The position numbers were made by a program, and so were the translations under genes. DNA of 64,000 nucleotides from Oscillatoriales cyanobacterium (GTDB lineage: Bacteria > Cyanobacteriota > Cyanobacteriia > Cyanobacteriales > Microcoleaceae). The notes beneath the pieces were generated by a model. It was given only the letters and a program-made list of their open reading frames with translations, was not told the origin of the DNA and searched no databases. The stretch is taken from contig RDXX01000018.1 of NCBI GenBank assembly GCA_004292955.1, forward strand, positions 1 to 64,000, written 5' to 3'. Shown here piece after piece: positions 17,857 to 28,620 of this stretch. Numbering within the stretch: position 1 is the stretch's first letter; the number at the start of each line of letters is the position of its first letter.

Positions 17857-18556
17857 TCGGTAAGTGGGAAACTCAGTATCTTTAGATCTGAGAGGAAAAC
17901 TCCAAGAGCGGTTTCAATCGCCTTGAATCTTTATCTGCCCCTTTCGGGGTTGGAGGGGTATGGTTGCCCCTCCGTGGAGATCTGGTTGTCTCCTAATCCC
18001 TTCCGGGTAATGTTCGCTTGTCGGTCAATGTTATAAGGGCTTGTTAGGCTGGCAATACTGTCTCAGTGACCTTAAGACTGTTTAACTACCAACGACAGAG
18101 CGGAAAACTAGCGTCGCATTCTCCGGTGTCGTGACCCAAATAACGTAGTCAGTTAAGACTTAGGCTGGTCAGTACAGCTTGCTCGATTTCTCTTACAAGC
18201 TCAGTCCGTTTAGGGCTGGGTTACTGACAGAGTTCACCAATACGTATAGAGGGCAGCTTCAGCTTGAGTGAGGTTAGGAGTTTTTGCGGTTGCCGATCGC
18301 CAATTTCTGGAAATCTCGGTTATCCTTACCAAAGATACCTCACAAACCAACCAACCCATCCTACCACTGGTCTCTTTGACTTCTAGATTTGCCAAAAAAA
18401 TGAATTTTTTGCCGGTTCGCCAGAATCAATGTGAAATTTATTAATAAATGCAGTATTGTAATCAACGAGCGAATCGTCGATCTATTCGTGCCAGCATTGT
18501 TTCTCAAGTACACTATTCCCTTCCTTGCGATGGGTTTTGAATGTTAAGGAGTGTTT

Positions 18557-18820
18557 ATGAACAAGGGATTAATTCGTTTGACTTTGGTAATTGGCATTGC
18601 AGCAGCCCTCGGCGCTTGCGGCGGTGATGCCGGCAGTGGCGGTGGCGCTAGCCCCACTCCTGGTGGCGGTACTACTCCTCCTCCTGTTTCTGCTCCAGCA
18701 ACACCAAAGGAAAGTCCAAAGGCTACTCCTGGCGCTGAAAAGTCTCCTGGGGCTGAAAAGTCTCCTGGGGCAGACAAGCCTCCAGCAGGCGGTGCTTCTC
18801 CCTCTCCTAAAAAGCCCTAA
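18557..18820 (+). CDS. Small Pro/Thr-rich lipoprotein
   Basis: Signal peptide with lipobox 'ALGAC', then GGAGSGGG...KSPGAEKSPGAEKSPGADKP low-complexity repeats; AAGGAGTG upstream. Confidence 0.7.
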   Translation: MNKGLIRLTLVIGIAAALGACGGDAGSGGGASPTPGGGTTPPPVSAPATPKESPKATPGAEKSPGAEKSPGADKPPAGGASPSPKKP

Positions 18821-18939
18821 CTAGGCGATCGCGGAGTAAAACCCCAACGGGCCTAGCCTCAAGGGTGAAAAATGGTTCGCTCTTCGCATTTTTCAATCTC
18901 ATCAGTCTAGGCCTCAAGTTGGGTGTTATTTTTTGTCAG

Positions 18940-19611
18940 ATGCTTTTACTACAGTTCAGTACCTCCCCTTACTGCCGCAAAGTCCGCCTAGCGCTGGGTT
19001 ACAAGGGCATCCCCTTTCAAGTAGAAAATTTGACTCCGGGCCTGCACGTTTTGAAACTCAAGCCTCTCACGGGGGGTTTGAGGACAGTGCCGGTACTGCT
19101 GCCTCAACTTGAAGGTCAACCAGGGGCGATCGCAGACTCGACGCAAATTTTCCACTGGATCGAGTCTAGTTTTCCTTCAACGCCGCTGTTGCCGGCAGGC
19201 GAGAGTTTGCAAGCAGAGGTCTGGATGCTGGAAGACTGGCTCGATGAAAGCATCGGCATTGCCACTCGATTTGTTTACTACGAGTTTCGCGCCGGTGCGG
19301 GCAAGGAAATCGACCCGTCTGTGTTGAGCCAGTTAGTGATTCAGTTGGCGCGCCGCCAGTTCGGCATTAACCACGCTTCGGCAAAACTCGCCGAGTTGCG
19401 CCTGAGCGCTGCTTTAGGCCTGTTGCAGCGTCGCTGGCAAGATGGTTCCTATTTGGTAGGCGACTCCTTGAGCGTGGCAGATATTACTGCTGCCGCGCTG
19501 CTGAGTCCTTTAGCTTTGATTCCTCAATACCGGATTGAGCATCCTTGGCTGTTGGAGCGCATTGCCAACATTCACCAAGTTTGCGGCGAAACCCTGCCTC
19601 CGGGATTTTAA
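18940..19611 (+). CDS. Glutathione S-transferase family protein
   Basis: 'LQFSTSPYCRKVRLALGYKGIPFQVENLTPG', 'TVPVLLPQ.....IADSTQIFHWIE'. Confidence 0.85.
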   Translation: MLLLQFSTSPYCRKVRLALGYKGIPFQVENLTPGLHVLKLKPLTGGLRTVPVLLPQLEGQPGAIADSTQIFHWIESSFPSTPLLPAGESLQAEVWMLEDWLDESIGIATRFVYYEFRAGAGKEIDPSVLSQLVIQLARRQFGINHASAKLAELRLSAALGLLQRRWQDGSYLVGDSLSVADITAAALLSPLALIPQYRIEHPWLLERIANIHQVCGETLPPGF

Positions 19612-19996
19612 AAGATACCTGTCGGGCGATCGCCCCAGCCTGAAAATTCCACTAATTAATCAACATTGAGTTCTCGGCCAAACTCACCCACCTTGACCAC
19701 CTTGGTTTGGCACATTAACCATAATTTGCCAAAATTTTATATCACACAGGTTAAAAAAAGTCAAGGATATTATCTAAAAAATATAAATTTTTCAATTTGT
19801 TTTAATATTTCTATACTTAGATGTTAGCCCTTAGCAGTAAAAGCACAGCTTGGTCGCCAGCAAGGCAAGAGCGCGCGCAAGGGTTGCAGTAAGCGTGGTA
19901 GCATTAGCGATCAAAAATGTATCCAAATGTAAAGTGCAGCTCCGCTCTAGGTTTTGAAAGCCGCCATTTAGTCAAAAGATTGAGGTAAGTAGTTTT

Positions 19997-22291
19997 ATGC
20001 CCGCGACCGTCCCCTTTGAACAGATAGACCGGATTGTTTGGAATCAGCACCACGATCCATTTGAAGTGCTAGGCCCCCACGCGATCGAAGAAAATGGCAA
20101 AAAAGTCTGGGTCGTCCGAGCTTATCTGCCGAATGCCGAAGCAGTATCGGTAGTTTTGCCTGAAGCGAGGGCCGAATACCCGATGAAATCAGAGCATCAC
20201 CATCACTTTTTTGAATGTACGATCGACACCCCAGAACTAGCAAACTATCAACTGCGAGTCAAAGAAGGGGAACACGAACGCTTTATCTACGACCCCTACG
20301 CCTTTCGATCGCCCAAACTCACAGAATTTGACCTTCACCTATTCTCAGAAGGCAACCACCACCGGATTTACGAAAAACTAGGAGCCCACTTCACCGAAGT
20401 AGACGGCATTACAGGAGTATATTTTGCAGTTTGGGCTCCAAATGCCCGTAACGTCTCAGTCTTAGGAGATTTCAACCTGTGGGACGGCCGCAAACATCAA
20501 ATGCGGAAATCCCAAAACGGCATCTGGGAATTATTCATTCCGGGACTATCCTACGGAACTCACTACAAATACGAAGTGAAAAACCAAGACGGACATCCCT
20601 ACGAAAAGTCCGACCCCTACGGTTTCCAGCAAGAGGTACGGCCCAAAACAGCCTCAATAGTCACCGACTTAGATACCTACACTTGGCACGATAGCGCTTG
20701 GATCGAACAGCGGCGGCACACAGACCAACTGACGCAGCCAGTTTCGGTTTACGAATGCCACATCGGTTCTTGGCTGCACGCAGGTACAGCCGAACCTGCG
20801 GTACTGCCAAACGGAGAAATACAACCAGCAGTGCCGGTTTCGGAACTGAATCCGGGCGCGCGCTTTTTGACTTACCGCGAATTGGCCGATCGGCTAATTC
20901 CCTACGTCAAAGACTTAGGATTCACCCACATCGAAATGTTGCCCATTGCCGAACATCCCTTCGACGGTTCCTGGGGCTATCAAGTAACAGGCTATTTCGC
21001 CCCAACATCCCGCTACGGCACACCAGAAGATTTCATGTATTTTGTTGACCAGTGCCACGCCGCAGGGATAGGCGTACTGGTAGATTGGGTGCCGGGACAT
21101 TTCCCCAAAGACGGTCACGGTTTAGCCTTCTTTGACGGAACTCACTTGTACGAACACGCCGATCCCCGCAAGGGCGAGCACAAAGAGTGGGGAACCCTAG
21201 TATTTAACTACGGCCGCAACGAAGTGCGGAATTTCCTAGTATCAAATGCTCTGTTCTGGTTTGACAAGTATCACATCGACGGCATTCGCGTAGACGCAGT
21301 AGCCTCGATGTTGTACTTAGATTACTGCCGCGAACCCGGAGAATGGCTGACCAACCAGTACGGTGGACGCGAAAATATCGAGGCGGCAGATTTTCTGCGC
21401 CAGACAAATCACGTCATTTTTAGCTATTTCCCAGGCGCATTGTCGATCGCCGAAGAATCTACCTCTTGGCCGATGGTATCTTGGCCGACTTATGTAGGCG
21501 GTTTGGGCTTCAACCTGAAATGGAACATGGGTTGGATGCACGATATGCTCGACTACTACCACATGGATCCGTGGTTCCGGCAGTTCCACCAGAACAACAT
21601 AACTTTTAGTATGTGGTACAACCACAGCGAGAATTTTATGTTGGCTTTGTCCCACGATGAAGTTGTCCACGGCAAGGCCCACATCATCGGGAAAATGCCA
21701 GGGGACGAATGGCAAAAGTTTGCAAACGTGCGGTGTTTGTTTACCTTTATGTTTGCCCATCCCGGAAAGAAAACCATGTTTATGGGGATGGAGTTCGGCC
21801 AGTGGCAAGAGTGGAACGTTTGGGGCGATTTGGAGTGGCAGTTGCTGCAATTTGAGCCACACCAAAAGTTGAAGCTATTTTTCAAGGATTTGAACAATTT
21901 GTACCGCAGCGAAACGGCACTTTACAGTCAAGATTTTGCTGAGGATGGGTTTGAGTGGATTGATTGCAGCGACAACAGACACAGCGTGGTGGCCTTTGTG
22001 CGCCGCGAGAAGGATGGCGATCAGTTTGTGATTACTGTGTGCAATTTTACGCCACAGCCACACTCTCACTATCGCGTCGGAGTGCCGGAACCGGGTTTCT
22101 ATACGGAGTTGTTTAACAGCGACGCGCGGGAGTACGGCGGCAGCAATATGGGGAATTTGGGAGGTAAGTGGACTGATGAGTGGTGGTTCCACAACAGCGC
22201 TTATTCGATCGACTTGTGTTTGCCGCCTTTGGGTGTGTTGATCTTAAAGATCGATCGGGAAAAAACAGGAGCAAAATCTCAAGAGTTTTAA
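19997..22291 (+). CDS. glgB: 1,4-alpha-glucan branching enzyme GlgB
   Basis: Full-length GH13: '[36 protein letters not shown]', '[17 protein letters not shown]', '[14 protein letters not shown]'. Confidence 0.97.
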   Translation: MPATVPFEQIDRIVWNQHHDPFEVLGPHAIEENGKKVWVVRAYLPNAEAVSVVLPEARAEYPMKSEHHHHFFECTIDTPELANYQLRVKEGEHERFIYDPYAFRSPKLTEFDLHLFSEGNHHRIYEKLGAHFTEVDGITGVYFAVWAPNARNVSVLGDFNLWDGRKHQMRKSQNGIWELFIPGLSYGTHYKYEVKNQDGHPYEKSDPYGFQQEVRPKTASIVTDLDTYTWHDSAWIEQRRHTDQLTQPVSVYECHIGSWLHAGTAEPAVLPNGEIQPAVPVSELNPGARFLTYRELADRLIPYVKDLGFTHIEMLPIAEHPFDGSWGYQVTGYFAPTSRYGTPEDFMYFVDQCHAAGIGVLVDWVPGHFPKDGHGLAFFDGTHLYEHADPRKGEHKEWGTLVFNYGRNEVRNFLVSNALFWFDKYHIDGIRVDAVASMLYLDYCREPGEWLTNQYGGRENIEAADFLRQTNHVIFSYFPGALSIAEESTSWPMVSWPTYVGGLGFNLKWNMGWMHDMLDYYHMDPWFRQFHQNNITFSMWYNHSENFMLALSHDEVVHGKAHIIGKMPGDEWQKFANVRCLFTFMFAHPGKKTMFMGMEFGQWQEWNVWGDLEWQLLQFEPHQKLKLFFKDLNNLYRSETALYSQDFAEDGFEWIDCSDNRHSVVAFVRREKDGDQFVITVCNFTPQPHSHYRVGVPEPGFYTELFNSDAREYGGSNMGNLGGKWTDEWWFHNSAYSIDLCLPPLGVLILKIDREKTGAKSQEF

Positions 22292-22344
22292 GTTGTGAGA
22301 GTTTTGAGTTAACAATCAAAACTTGATTAAGCATCAAACTTTGA

Positions 22345-22390
22345 GGTTATTCAGAAACCCGGTTCTTCAAGAAACCGGGTTTTTTCTGTA
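22345..22390 (+). terminator. Putative Rho-independent-type hairpin after glgB
   Basis: AGAAACCCGGTTCTTCAAGAAACCGGGTTTTTT stem followed by a T tract. Confidence 0.6.
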
Positions 22391-22695
22391 ACTCCATATA
22401 GCAAAGTTTCTTGTTTGAAGGAGAGAAAAATCGGCTCGCGATTTCAAATCGGGTAACTGCGGAATTATTCAACCACAGAAGAAGCAGAGAAAGAGGAGAG
22501 AAATTTATCATTCCCATGCTACCGGATTCGAGATCCCAGAAAAACTCGGTGTTGCAGCGACGGCATCTGGCGGCGGACTTGTTTTAGTCGATCGCGAGTT
22601 ATCGGCCGTTCATCTTCGGCAAAAAAAAACCTTAATGAATTTCGCTAGTTTTTTCGTGTACGAACGTACACAATTACGCGACCGAATAAAAACTA

Positions 22696-22796
22696 TTCAG
22701 CTCAAATCCGGTAACTGCGGAATTATTCAACCACAGAAGAATCAGAGAAAGACGAGAGAAAATTATCATTCCGATGCTAACGGATTTGAGCTGAAA
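22696..22796. mobile_element. Small MITE-like element with terminal inverted repeats; degenerate second copy at about 22440..22535
   Basis: TTCAGCTCAAATCCG ... CGGATTTGAGCTGAA; interior 'GTAACTGCGGAATTATTCAACCACAGAAGA' shared between copies. Confidence 0.6.
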
Positions 22797-22924
22797 TAGC
22801 GGTTTTATACTTTTTCTCTGGTTCAAATTCACCACGCCTGACAGGGCTGGGTTTTCTAGCACCCTAGCAACTCAATCAGTGTCCAATTCCCAATTCCCAA
22901 TTACCAATTCCCAATTCCCAATTT

Positions 22925-23842
22925 TCAACTGCGAGTATCGGAAGCGCCAAGATTGTAAGAAACTTTAGACTGCTCAACTGTTATTACTTCCGAAATAGAC
23001 TGTTCCGACCCTGCATCTAAATTGGGCAGCGGCATATGCTTCATTTCCCACACTTTGAGCAATATTAAATATTCATAAAAAGCTTGTAGCGTGCACCAAG
23101 CCAATCCAGCTTGACCGTCAAGAAATCCGCCGAGTAAAATATACATATAGAAAAAGCGCACCACAGGCCGCAAAGGCAAACGCAAAGAAAAATCTTTCAA
23201 AGCGCGGCGCCTTTCCACCTCCGACGCGCCAAACAATAAATCCCACCAATTTACTTGACCCGCTGCTAATTGGCGGAGAGTTTCAGCCGCCTCGTCAGTC
23301 GAGTAGCGGTTGTGCTTTTCAATCCAGCGAGAAAGACCTTTGCTGCAAGTATAGTGAGGGTAGGTTTCCTTCAAAAAGTGAGTGGGCCCGTTGCAGACTT
23401 CCCGTTCAGTGTGACCGTAGTCAGTAAACCATACTTGGTCTTTGCGAAACAGGCGCATTTGATAGCGCGGATATTGAGTGCTGCGACGAATCCAGCGCTC
23501 CATAAATATTACTTTTTCAGCTACGTAATAACCTATATATTCTTGACTTTCGATCGCCTTTAAGCATTCAGCAAACAGTGCAGGCGTCATCCGCTCGTCA
23601 GCTTCGAGGATGTAAACCCATTCGTACTTGCATTCTACTTCTCGGAGCATCCAAGTCCGCTGGCGTCCGTGAGTTTCAAAGCGATGCTGCACTGTTTGCA
23701 CGGGATAGTTTTGAACAATCTCAAGGGTGCGATCGCTGCTGAAAGAATCAACTACAATGATATCGTCACAAAGCAGTGCCGATTCAATGCAAGCGGCGAT
23801 ATCAATCTCTTCGTTGTAAGTCAGAATATAAATTGAGAACAT
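22925..23842 (-). CDS. Glycosyltransferase family 2 protein
   Basis: 'MFSIYILTYNEEIDIAACIESALLCDDIIVVDSFSSDRTLEI', 'EWVYILEADERM' GT-A fold. Confidence 0.9.
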   Translation of the reverse strand: MFSIYILTYNEEIDIAACIESALLCDDIIVVDSFSSDRTLEIVQNYPVQTVQHRFETHGRQRTWMLREVECKYEWVYILEADERMTPALFAECLKAIESQEYIGYYVAEKVIFMERWIRRSTQYPRYQMRLFRKDQVWFTDYGHTEREVCNGPTHFLKETYPHYTCSKGLSRWIEKHNRYSTDEAAETLRQLAAGQVNWWDLLFGASEVERRRALKDFSLRLPLRPVVRFFYMYILLGGFLDGQAGLAWCTLQAFYEYLILLKVWEMKHMPLPNLDAGSEQSISEVITVEQSKVSYNLGASDTRS

Positions 23843-23872
23843 TCCCAGCTTTCAGTAAGGGCAAACTATAGC

Positions 23873-24064
23873 AGAAGGAAGAAGGAAGAAGGAAGAAGGA
23901 AGAAGCAAGAAGGAAGAAGGAAGAAGCAAGAAGGAAGAAGGAAGAAGGAAGAAGCAAGAAGCAAGAAGGAAGAAGCAAGAAGCAAGAAGGAAGAAGGAAG
24001 AAGCAAGAAGGAAGAAGGAAGAAGGAAGAAGCAAGAAGCAAGAAGGAAGAAGGAAGAAGGAAGA
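23873..24064. repeat. Heptamer STRR, about 27 units of AGAAGGA/AGAAGCA
   Basis: Uninterrupted 7-bp periodicity read directly. Confidence 0.97.
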
Positions 24065-24196
24065 TGTGAAAATGCAAGAAGAACGATGGTTTCAGCAATT
24101 AACAGCGTCCTAACTACTAGGTGCAGTTGCTATATTCAGCAGATCAAGTATTTCTTAGGGATATCTCGACTTGCGCGTTCCGAGCAGTCGGGCCGA

Positions 24197-25027
24197 TCAA
24201 TTTTTGCGGTGACCGAACCGCAGAATTCCCATACTTCTGAGTCCACTCCAACCAACAGTAATGTAGCCGATCGCCAACAGCAAACTGTTGATTCCAGTCT
24301 GCAAACTCGAATTTCTCGATCGAGTTCTCAACTCTTTCTCTTTTTGTTGCTTCTGGGTACCAATCTCTTTGCGAGCTTGATTTGGCAGTTCTTGGGCTTG
24401 CTGTTCCAAGAACTTATCGAGGGCTTTCGGGTCATTTTTCGACTCCTGAAGCACGGCTTTCAATTCCTTGGGAAGATTTGGATTCTTGAGTTCTTGTTGC
24501 AGCTTCCCGTCGTCTTGCAGTAGCGCGCCTATCTGGTTCCGGAGAAGGCTTTTACGCTGTTCTAACTCAGATTTATACTGCTCGCTTTTAATTTGGGCAT
24601 CTAGTTTAGCTTCTGCTTGTCCGGCTTCCTTATCGAGTAGAACCAGAGCATCTTTGAGTTCCAGGCGAGTATTGTTGAGATGAACGGGAACCAGCAATAG
24701 GTAAATTAGCCCTAACAAGCTGGAAATCAATAGTGCCCAAAATCGCAAATCAACCCAAACATTGCGCCGGTCAATAGAGACTCCACTGCTGCTGTCCACC
24801 CAAAAGCCCGTCATCAGCAGGGCGATACCCATCAAAGGAATAATGCCCCGGTCAACTATCTGAGTTGCTGCGGCCAACTGCCAGCCTCGATTGCTCATGT
24901 CCGAGATTTCTCCCGGCAGCGATAGAACAATGCTGTTAAGCAAGGCAGAGAGAATCAAGATAATCCCGACTACTTTGAGAGTGCGAGCAGCTACTGAAGA
25001 AAATTGACGGCTGTTAGTTGCTTTCAT
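24197..25027 (-). CDS. HpsJ-like membrane protein
   Basis: Four apparent TM segments flanking a coiled-coil; resembles remembered HpsJ-type cyanobacterial proteins ('GIILILSALLNSIVLSLP...', 'WQLAAATQIVDRGIIPLMGIALLMTGFWVD'). Confidence 0.6.
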   Translation of the reverse strand: MKATNSRQFSSVAARTLKVVGIILILSALLNSIVLSLPGEISDMSNRGWQLAAATQIVDRGIIPLMGIALLMTGFWVDSSSGVSIDRRNVWVDLRFWALLISSLLGLIYLLLVPVHLNNTRLELKDALVLLDKEAGQAEAKLDAQIKSEQYKSELEQRKSLLRNQIGALLQDDGKLQQELKNPNLPKELKAVLQESKNDPKALDKFLEQQAQELPNQARKEIGTQKQQKEKELRTRSRNSSLQTGINSLLLAIGYITVGWSGLRSMGILRFGHRKN

Positions 25028-25408
25028 AATTGCTGTTAGATAATTCTACACTGTTAGATTAAACGAAATTTTGTTTAATGAGTTGACTGATGAGAGGGTT
25101 CAATTGCTCTTCCTCACTGATTGCTTCGTTTGGGGAGATCGCGCGGCCGGTGCCACACCATCGCAGAGGTTAAGTCCCGAATCTGTGCAAACAGGAGTCC
25201 TGAATCTGAAAAGGGCTGCTGAGACGGGAAAGTCCGCACGCGAAAGACGAATCAAACCGTCCCCCATTTGATGATTTGGGAAGTCCCAACAAGATGCTTG
25301 CACAGGTTGGTACTTCAGATTATTTTCCACCAAAATAGCTCGATCGGGTAATCGCCTCAAATTTCCTCCCACCAGTTGCTAAGCTGTTAGTCATTTAAAT
25401 TTATTGCC

Positions 25409-26398
25409 TCAACCCCTTACAGTATGGGGTCTGGCACACAAATAGTGCAGTTTGAATGTCGAACAGCTTACCCCAAACACTTTGCCAAAATATTCAATCC
25501 AATTTCTAAAAGTTGTCCAAGCCGCATCAGATATCGACTTGGATAGCTTTTTGTTTTTGACCATGTTCTTCACCTGCAAGTCTTCATAGGCTACCAAGTC
25601 GTTAGACTGGACTACGCACCTTGCCAATTTCACAGCAAAGTCTTTACGTCGCCTACTTACCTTAAGGTGTTTTTTGTTCAAGCGATTTCTCGCCTTATCT
25701 CTGTTTTTGGAACCCTTTTTGGTTCTGGAGAGTCTCCGATTAAGTCGTTTTAGCGACTTCTCTGATTTTCTTAGATGACGCGGGTTCTCGACGGTATTAC
25801 CGTCAGAGTCCGTGTAGAAATGAGTTAGCCCTACATCCAAACCGATAGTTTTCCTGGTCGGTTCACGCTTTTCGTTGCGTTCAGCGTCAATACAAAATTG
25901 CACATAGTAGCCGTCTGCCCGACAAACTACGCGCACCCGTTTAATTTGATTTAGCTGATATTCGTGCAAGTCGCGACTTCCCCATAACTTGAAACAACCT
26001 GCTTTGAAGCCATCACTGAAGTTGATGCTTCTTCTGTCTTCAGAAAGTTTCCACCCACAAGTCTTGTATTCTACAGAACCGTGCGACGAGTGCTTTTTGA
26101 AGCGCGGAAAACCTTTCTTTCCTGGTTTTGCCTTTTTGCAGTTGTCGAAGAACCGCGCAATTGATGACCAAGCTCTTTCTGCGGAAGCCTGCCTAGCCAT
26201 TGAATTAAGCTTGGTGGCCCAAGGAAATTCCTTGGCAAGAACTACGCAATAAGCGCTTAAGTCGTAGCGACCCACCCCTTTCGTATCCATCCAGTATCTG
26301 ATGCAGCTATTACGAATGAAGCGAGCAGTACGAATGGCTTCGTCTAGCCGTTCGTACTGCTCGCTTTTTCCTTCTAGCTTGGCTTCAAATACTAACAT
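25409..26398 (-). pseudogene. TnpB-type protein truncated at the C-terminus (zinc finger and third RuvC motif absent)
   Basis: 'GLDVGLTHFYTD', 'LVAYEDLQVKNMV' present; protein ends '...EYFGKVFGVSCSTFKLHYLCARPHTVRG*' without CPxCG...NRDxNAA. Confidence 0.85.
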
Positions 26399-26447
26399 TT
26401 ACGTTACCGAACCGGATATAAAAACTCTAACACAGTTCTGGCAGAAT

Positions 26448-26476
26448 TAAAGCTGTCCTAAAAGGATGGGGCTTTA
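26448..26476 (-). other. Putative left-end hairpin of the truncated tnpB element
   Basis: TAAAGC..TCC..taaaa..GGA..GCTTTA imperfect palindrome just upstream of the tnpB start. Confidence 0.5.
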
Positions 26477-27125
26477 GACCCAAATTTTTGGTAAGATTTA
26501 GGTGTGTTTCACCGCTATATTTCTCGCTTGCCAGATGGCGTGGCACTTTCATCCCCTGTCTTATAGTAATTGATCTCACAGAGATCTGAAACAAATAATT
26601 GTTTCCCAATCTTTTGAACCTCCAATTACCAACTGCACAACACGGCAGTCACTCGATCGATTTGAGATTTTCCGTTTTCGATTGTAGGATTTGTACCTAT
26701 TGACAAAAACAATGCAACTTTCGGATCGCGATCGAACCCATACAGAATAAGTCATTCCTCATCGCCTACCGCGCTCTTGAAAATCGAAATTTTTATTACT
26801 CGATAGATGAATCTGGGAGTTTGAACTCTTAGTCTCAAATTTGGGGCTGCTGGCGGCTGTGGGAAAGCAAGTATCGGTTTTTTTGGTGGGAGGAGAGATA
26901 CAGGAGTAGCTATTTTCCCCTTTTTCGTTCTGTTTGCCGGAAAGCGCAGCAGAAGGGCATTCTTGTTTGTTGCTTTCTCCTTAAGAGCGATCAATTACTA
27001 ATTACCAATTACTAATTACCAATTACTAATTATTGGCAGCTCGATCGCTGGCTCGTTCAATGGCAAACGCGCTCTTATCTCACATTTTTTGCTAGGATGA
27101 TTCATCGCCGTGCATTTTTTTAGTT

Positions 27126-27629
27126 ATGACTGTAATGATTTCGGGTGTTTACACGTTGGGAGAACTTGAAAGATCGATCGCCTCCGATCCTCAAAAGTGG
27201 CGTCCGATGGTGTTTACTAATGGCTGCTTCGATATCCTGCACGCGGGGCACGTCCGCTATTTGCAGGCGGCAAAAGCTTTGGGGCGATCGCTCGTGGTGG
27301 GCTTGAATAGCGATGTTAGCGTGCAAACTATCAAACCGCAGCAGCCGGGATTGCCACCCCGCCCGATCGTACCGGAAATTCAGCGAGCGGAAGTGCTGGC
27401 TGCTCTCAAACCAGTGGACGCCGTGGTAATTTTTTCCGAAATTACAGCTACTAAACTGATAAGTATCCTGAAGCCTGAGATATACGTTAAAGGAGGTGAC
27501 TATCAACTCGAAAGTTTGCCGGAAGCACCGGCAGTTATCGCCGGAGGTGGCAAGATTTCCTTGATCGAAATAGAAGTTCCGAGTTCTACCAGTGCGATCG
27601 TCAAACGCATTTTGCAGTTAGGCGTTTAA
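27126..27629 (+). CDS. Adenylyltransferase/cytidylyltransferase family protein (RfaE2/HldE C-domain-like)
   Basis: 'VFTNGCFDILHAGHVRYLQAAKALG' HxGH motif, 'YVKGGDY'. Confidence 0.88.
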   Translation: MTVMISGVYTLGELERSIASDPQKWRPMVFTNGCFDILHAGHVRYLQAAKALGRSLVVGLNSDVSVQTIKPQQPGLPPRPIVPEIQRAEVLAALKPVDAVVIFSEITATKLISILKPEIYVKGGDYQLESLPEAPAVIAGGGKISLIEIEVPSSTSAIVKRILQLGV

Positions 27630-27745
27630 CCCCCGATCGCAAATAGCAAACAGTGAGCTAAACTCAGAAGTTACCCCATCCAAAATACCAAGAGTGCGAT
27701 CGCTCGTACAATTTTATCCAAATTGCTAAGCAGGAGATAATTTTA

Positions 27746-28615
27746 ATGGAACTCACAAGCAATAACACGATCGCGGAAATCCTCGAAAAAAACAAAGCTG
27801 AGTTACTAGCAGACTGGCTCAAAGAACTGCAAAACACCGGGCTGCGGCGGGACGACTTGATGAGAGCCAAAGAATTGCGATCGGAGTGTCAAGAGTTCCT
27901 GCAATTGCTCCAAATAGCTGTGGGACACGGTAACTTGAGCGACATCCAGACACCAGAGTGGGAAAATATGCGGCTGCTGCTGGCCGAAGTTTCGCGATCG
28001 CGCGTTCAGAGGGGCTTTACCCCATCAGAGATAGCCAGTTTTATCTTATGCTTCAAAAAGCCATTGTTCGATCGGCTTTGTCGCGAATTGACACAAAACC
28101 GCGACGCACTTGTCGAACAACTTTGGCTTTCCACCAGCTTATTAGACCAGCTCGGTCTTTGGGTGACAGAAATCTTTCTCAAAGCTCGCGAAGAAGTCAT
28201 CGAACGCCAGCAGCAAGAAATGCTCGAATTGTCAACACCTGTAGTCAAACTTTGGCAAGGTATTCTCGCTTTACCAATGATTGGAACTCTTGACAGCGCT
28301 CGCACTCAAATAGTCATGGAAACTCTGTTGCAGGAAATCATGGAAACAGGATCAGAATTTGCGATTTTAGATATTACAGGGGTGCCTACTGTTGATACTT
28401 TAGTCGCTCAACATTTATTGAAAACTGTAGCCGCCGCCCGTTTGATGGGTACTGAGTGCATCATTAGCGGCATTCGCCCGCAAATCGCTCAAACCATCGT
28501 TCATTTGGGAGTTGACTTGCAGGATATTCTGACTAAAGCGACTTTGGCAGATGCTTTTAAAGTAGCTTTGCAACGCCAAGGTTTAACTATCAAAAATATT
28601 AAAGAGGAAAGATAA
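27746..28615 (+). CDS. RsbR-type stressosome protein (N-terminal RsbR domain + STAS)
   Basis: C-terminal STAS 'FAILDITGVPTVDTLVAQHLLKTVAAARLMGTECIISGIRPQIAQTIVHLGVDL', containing conserved Thr positions. Confidence 0.88.
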   Translation: MELTSNNTIAEILEKNKAELLADWLKELQNTGLRRDDLMRAKELRSECQEFLQLLQIAVGHGNLSDIQTPEWENMRLLLAEVSRSRVQRGFTPSEIASFILCFKKPLFDRLCRELTQNRDALVEQLWLSTSLLDQLGLWVTEIFLKAREEVIERQQQEMLELSTPVVKLWQGILALPMIGTLDSARTQIVMETLLQEIMETGSEFAILDITGVPTVDTLVAQHLLKTVAAARLMGTECIISGIRPQIAQTIVHLGVDLQDILTKATLADAFKVALQRQGLTIKNIKEER

Positions 28616-28620
28616 AATAT

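Noticed and set aside
23802-24098. 98-aa ORF LLPSSFFLLASSFF...
   Set aside because: Pure translation of a heptamer STRR; no protein features.
25126-25330. Cobalamin riboswitch call
   Set aside because: Only partial resemblance to the consensus and no downstream B12 gene; kept as an unassigned candidate structured segment instead.
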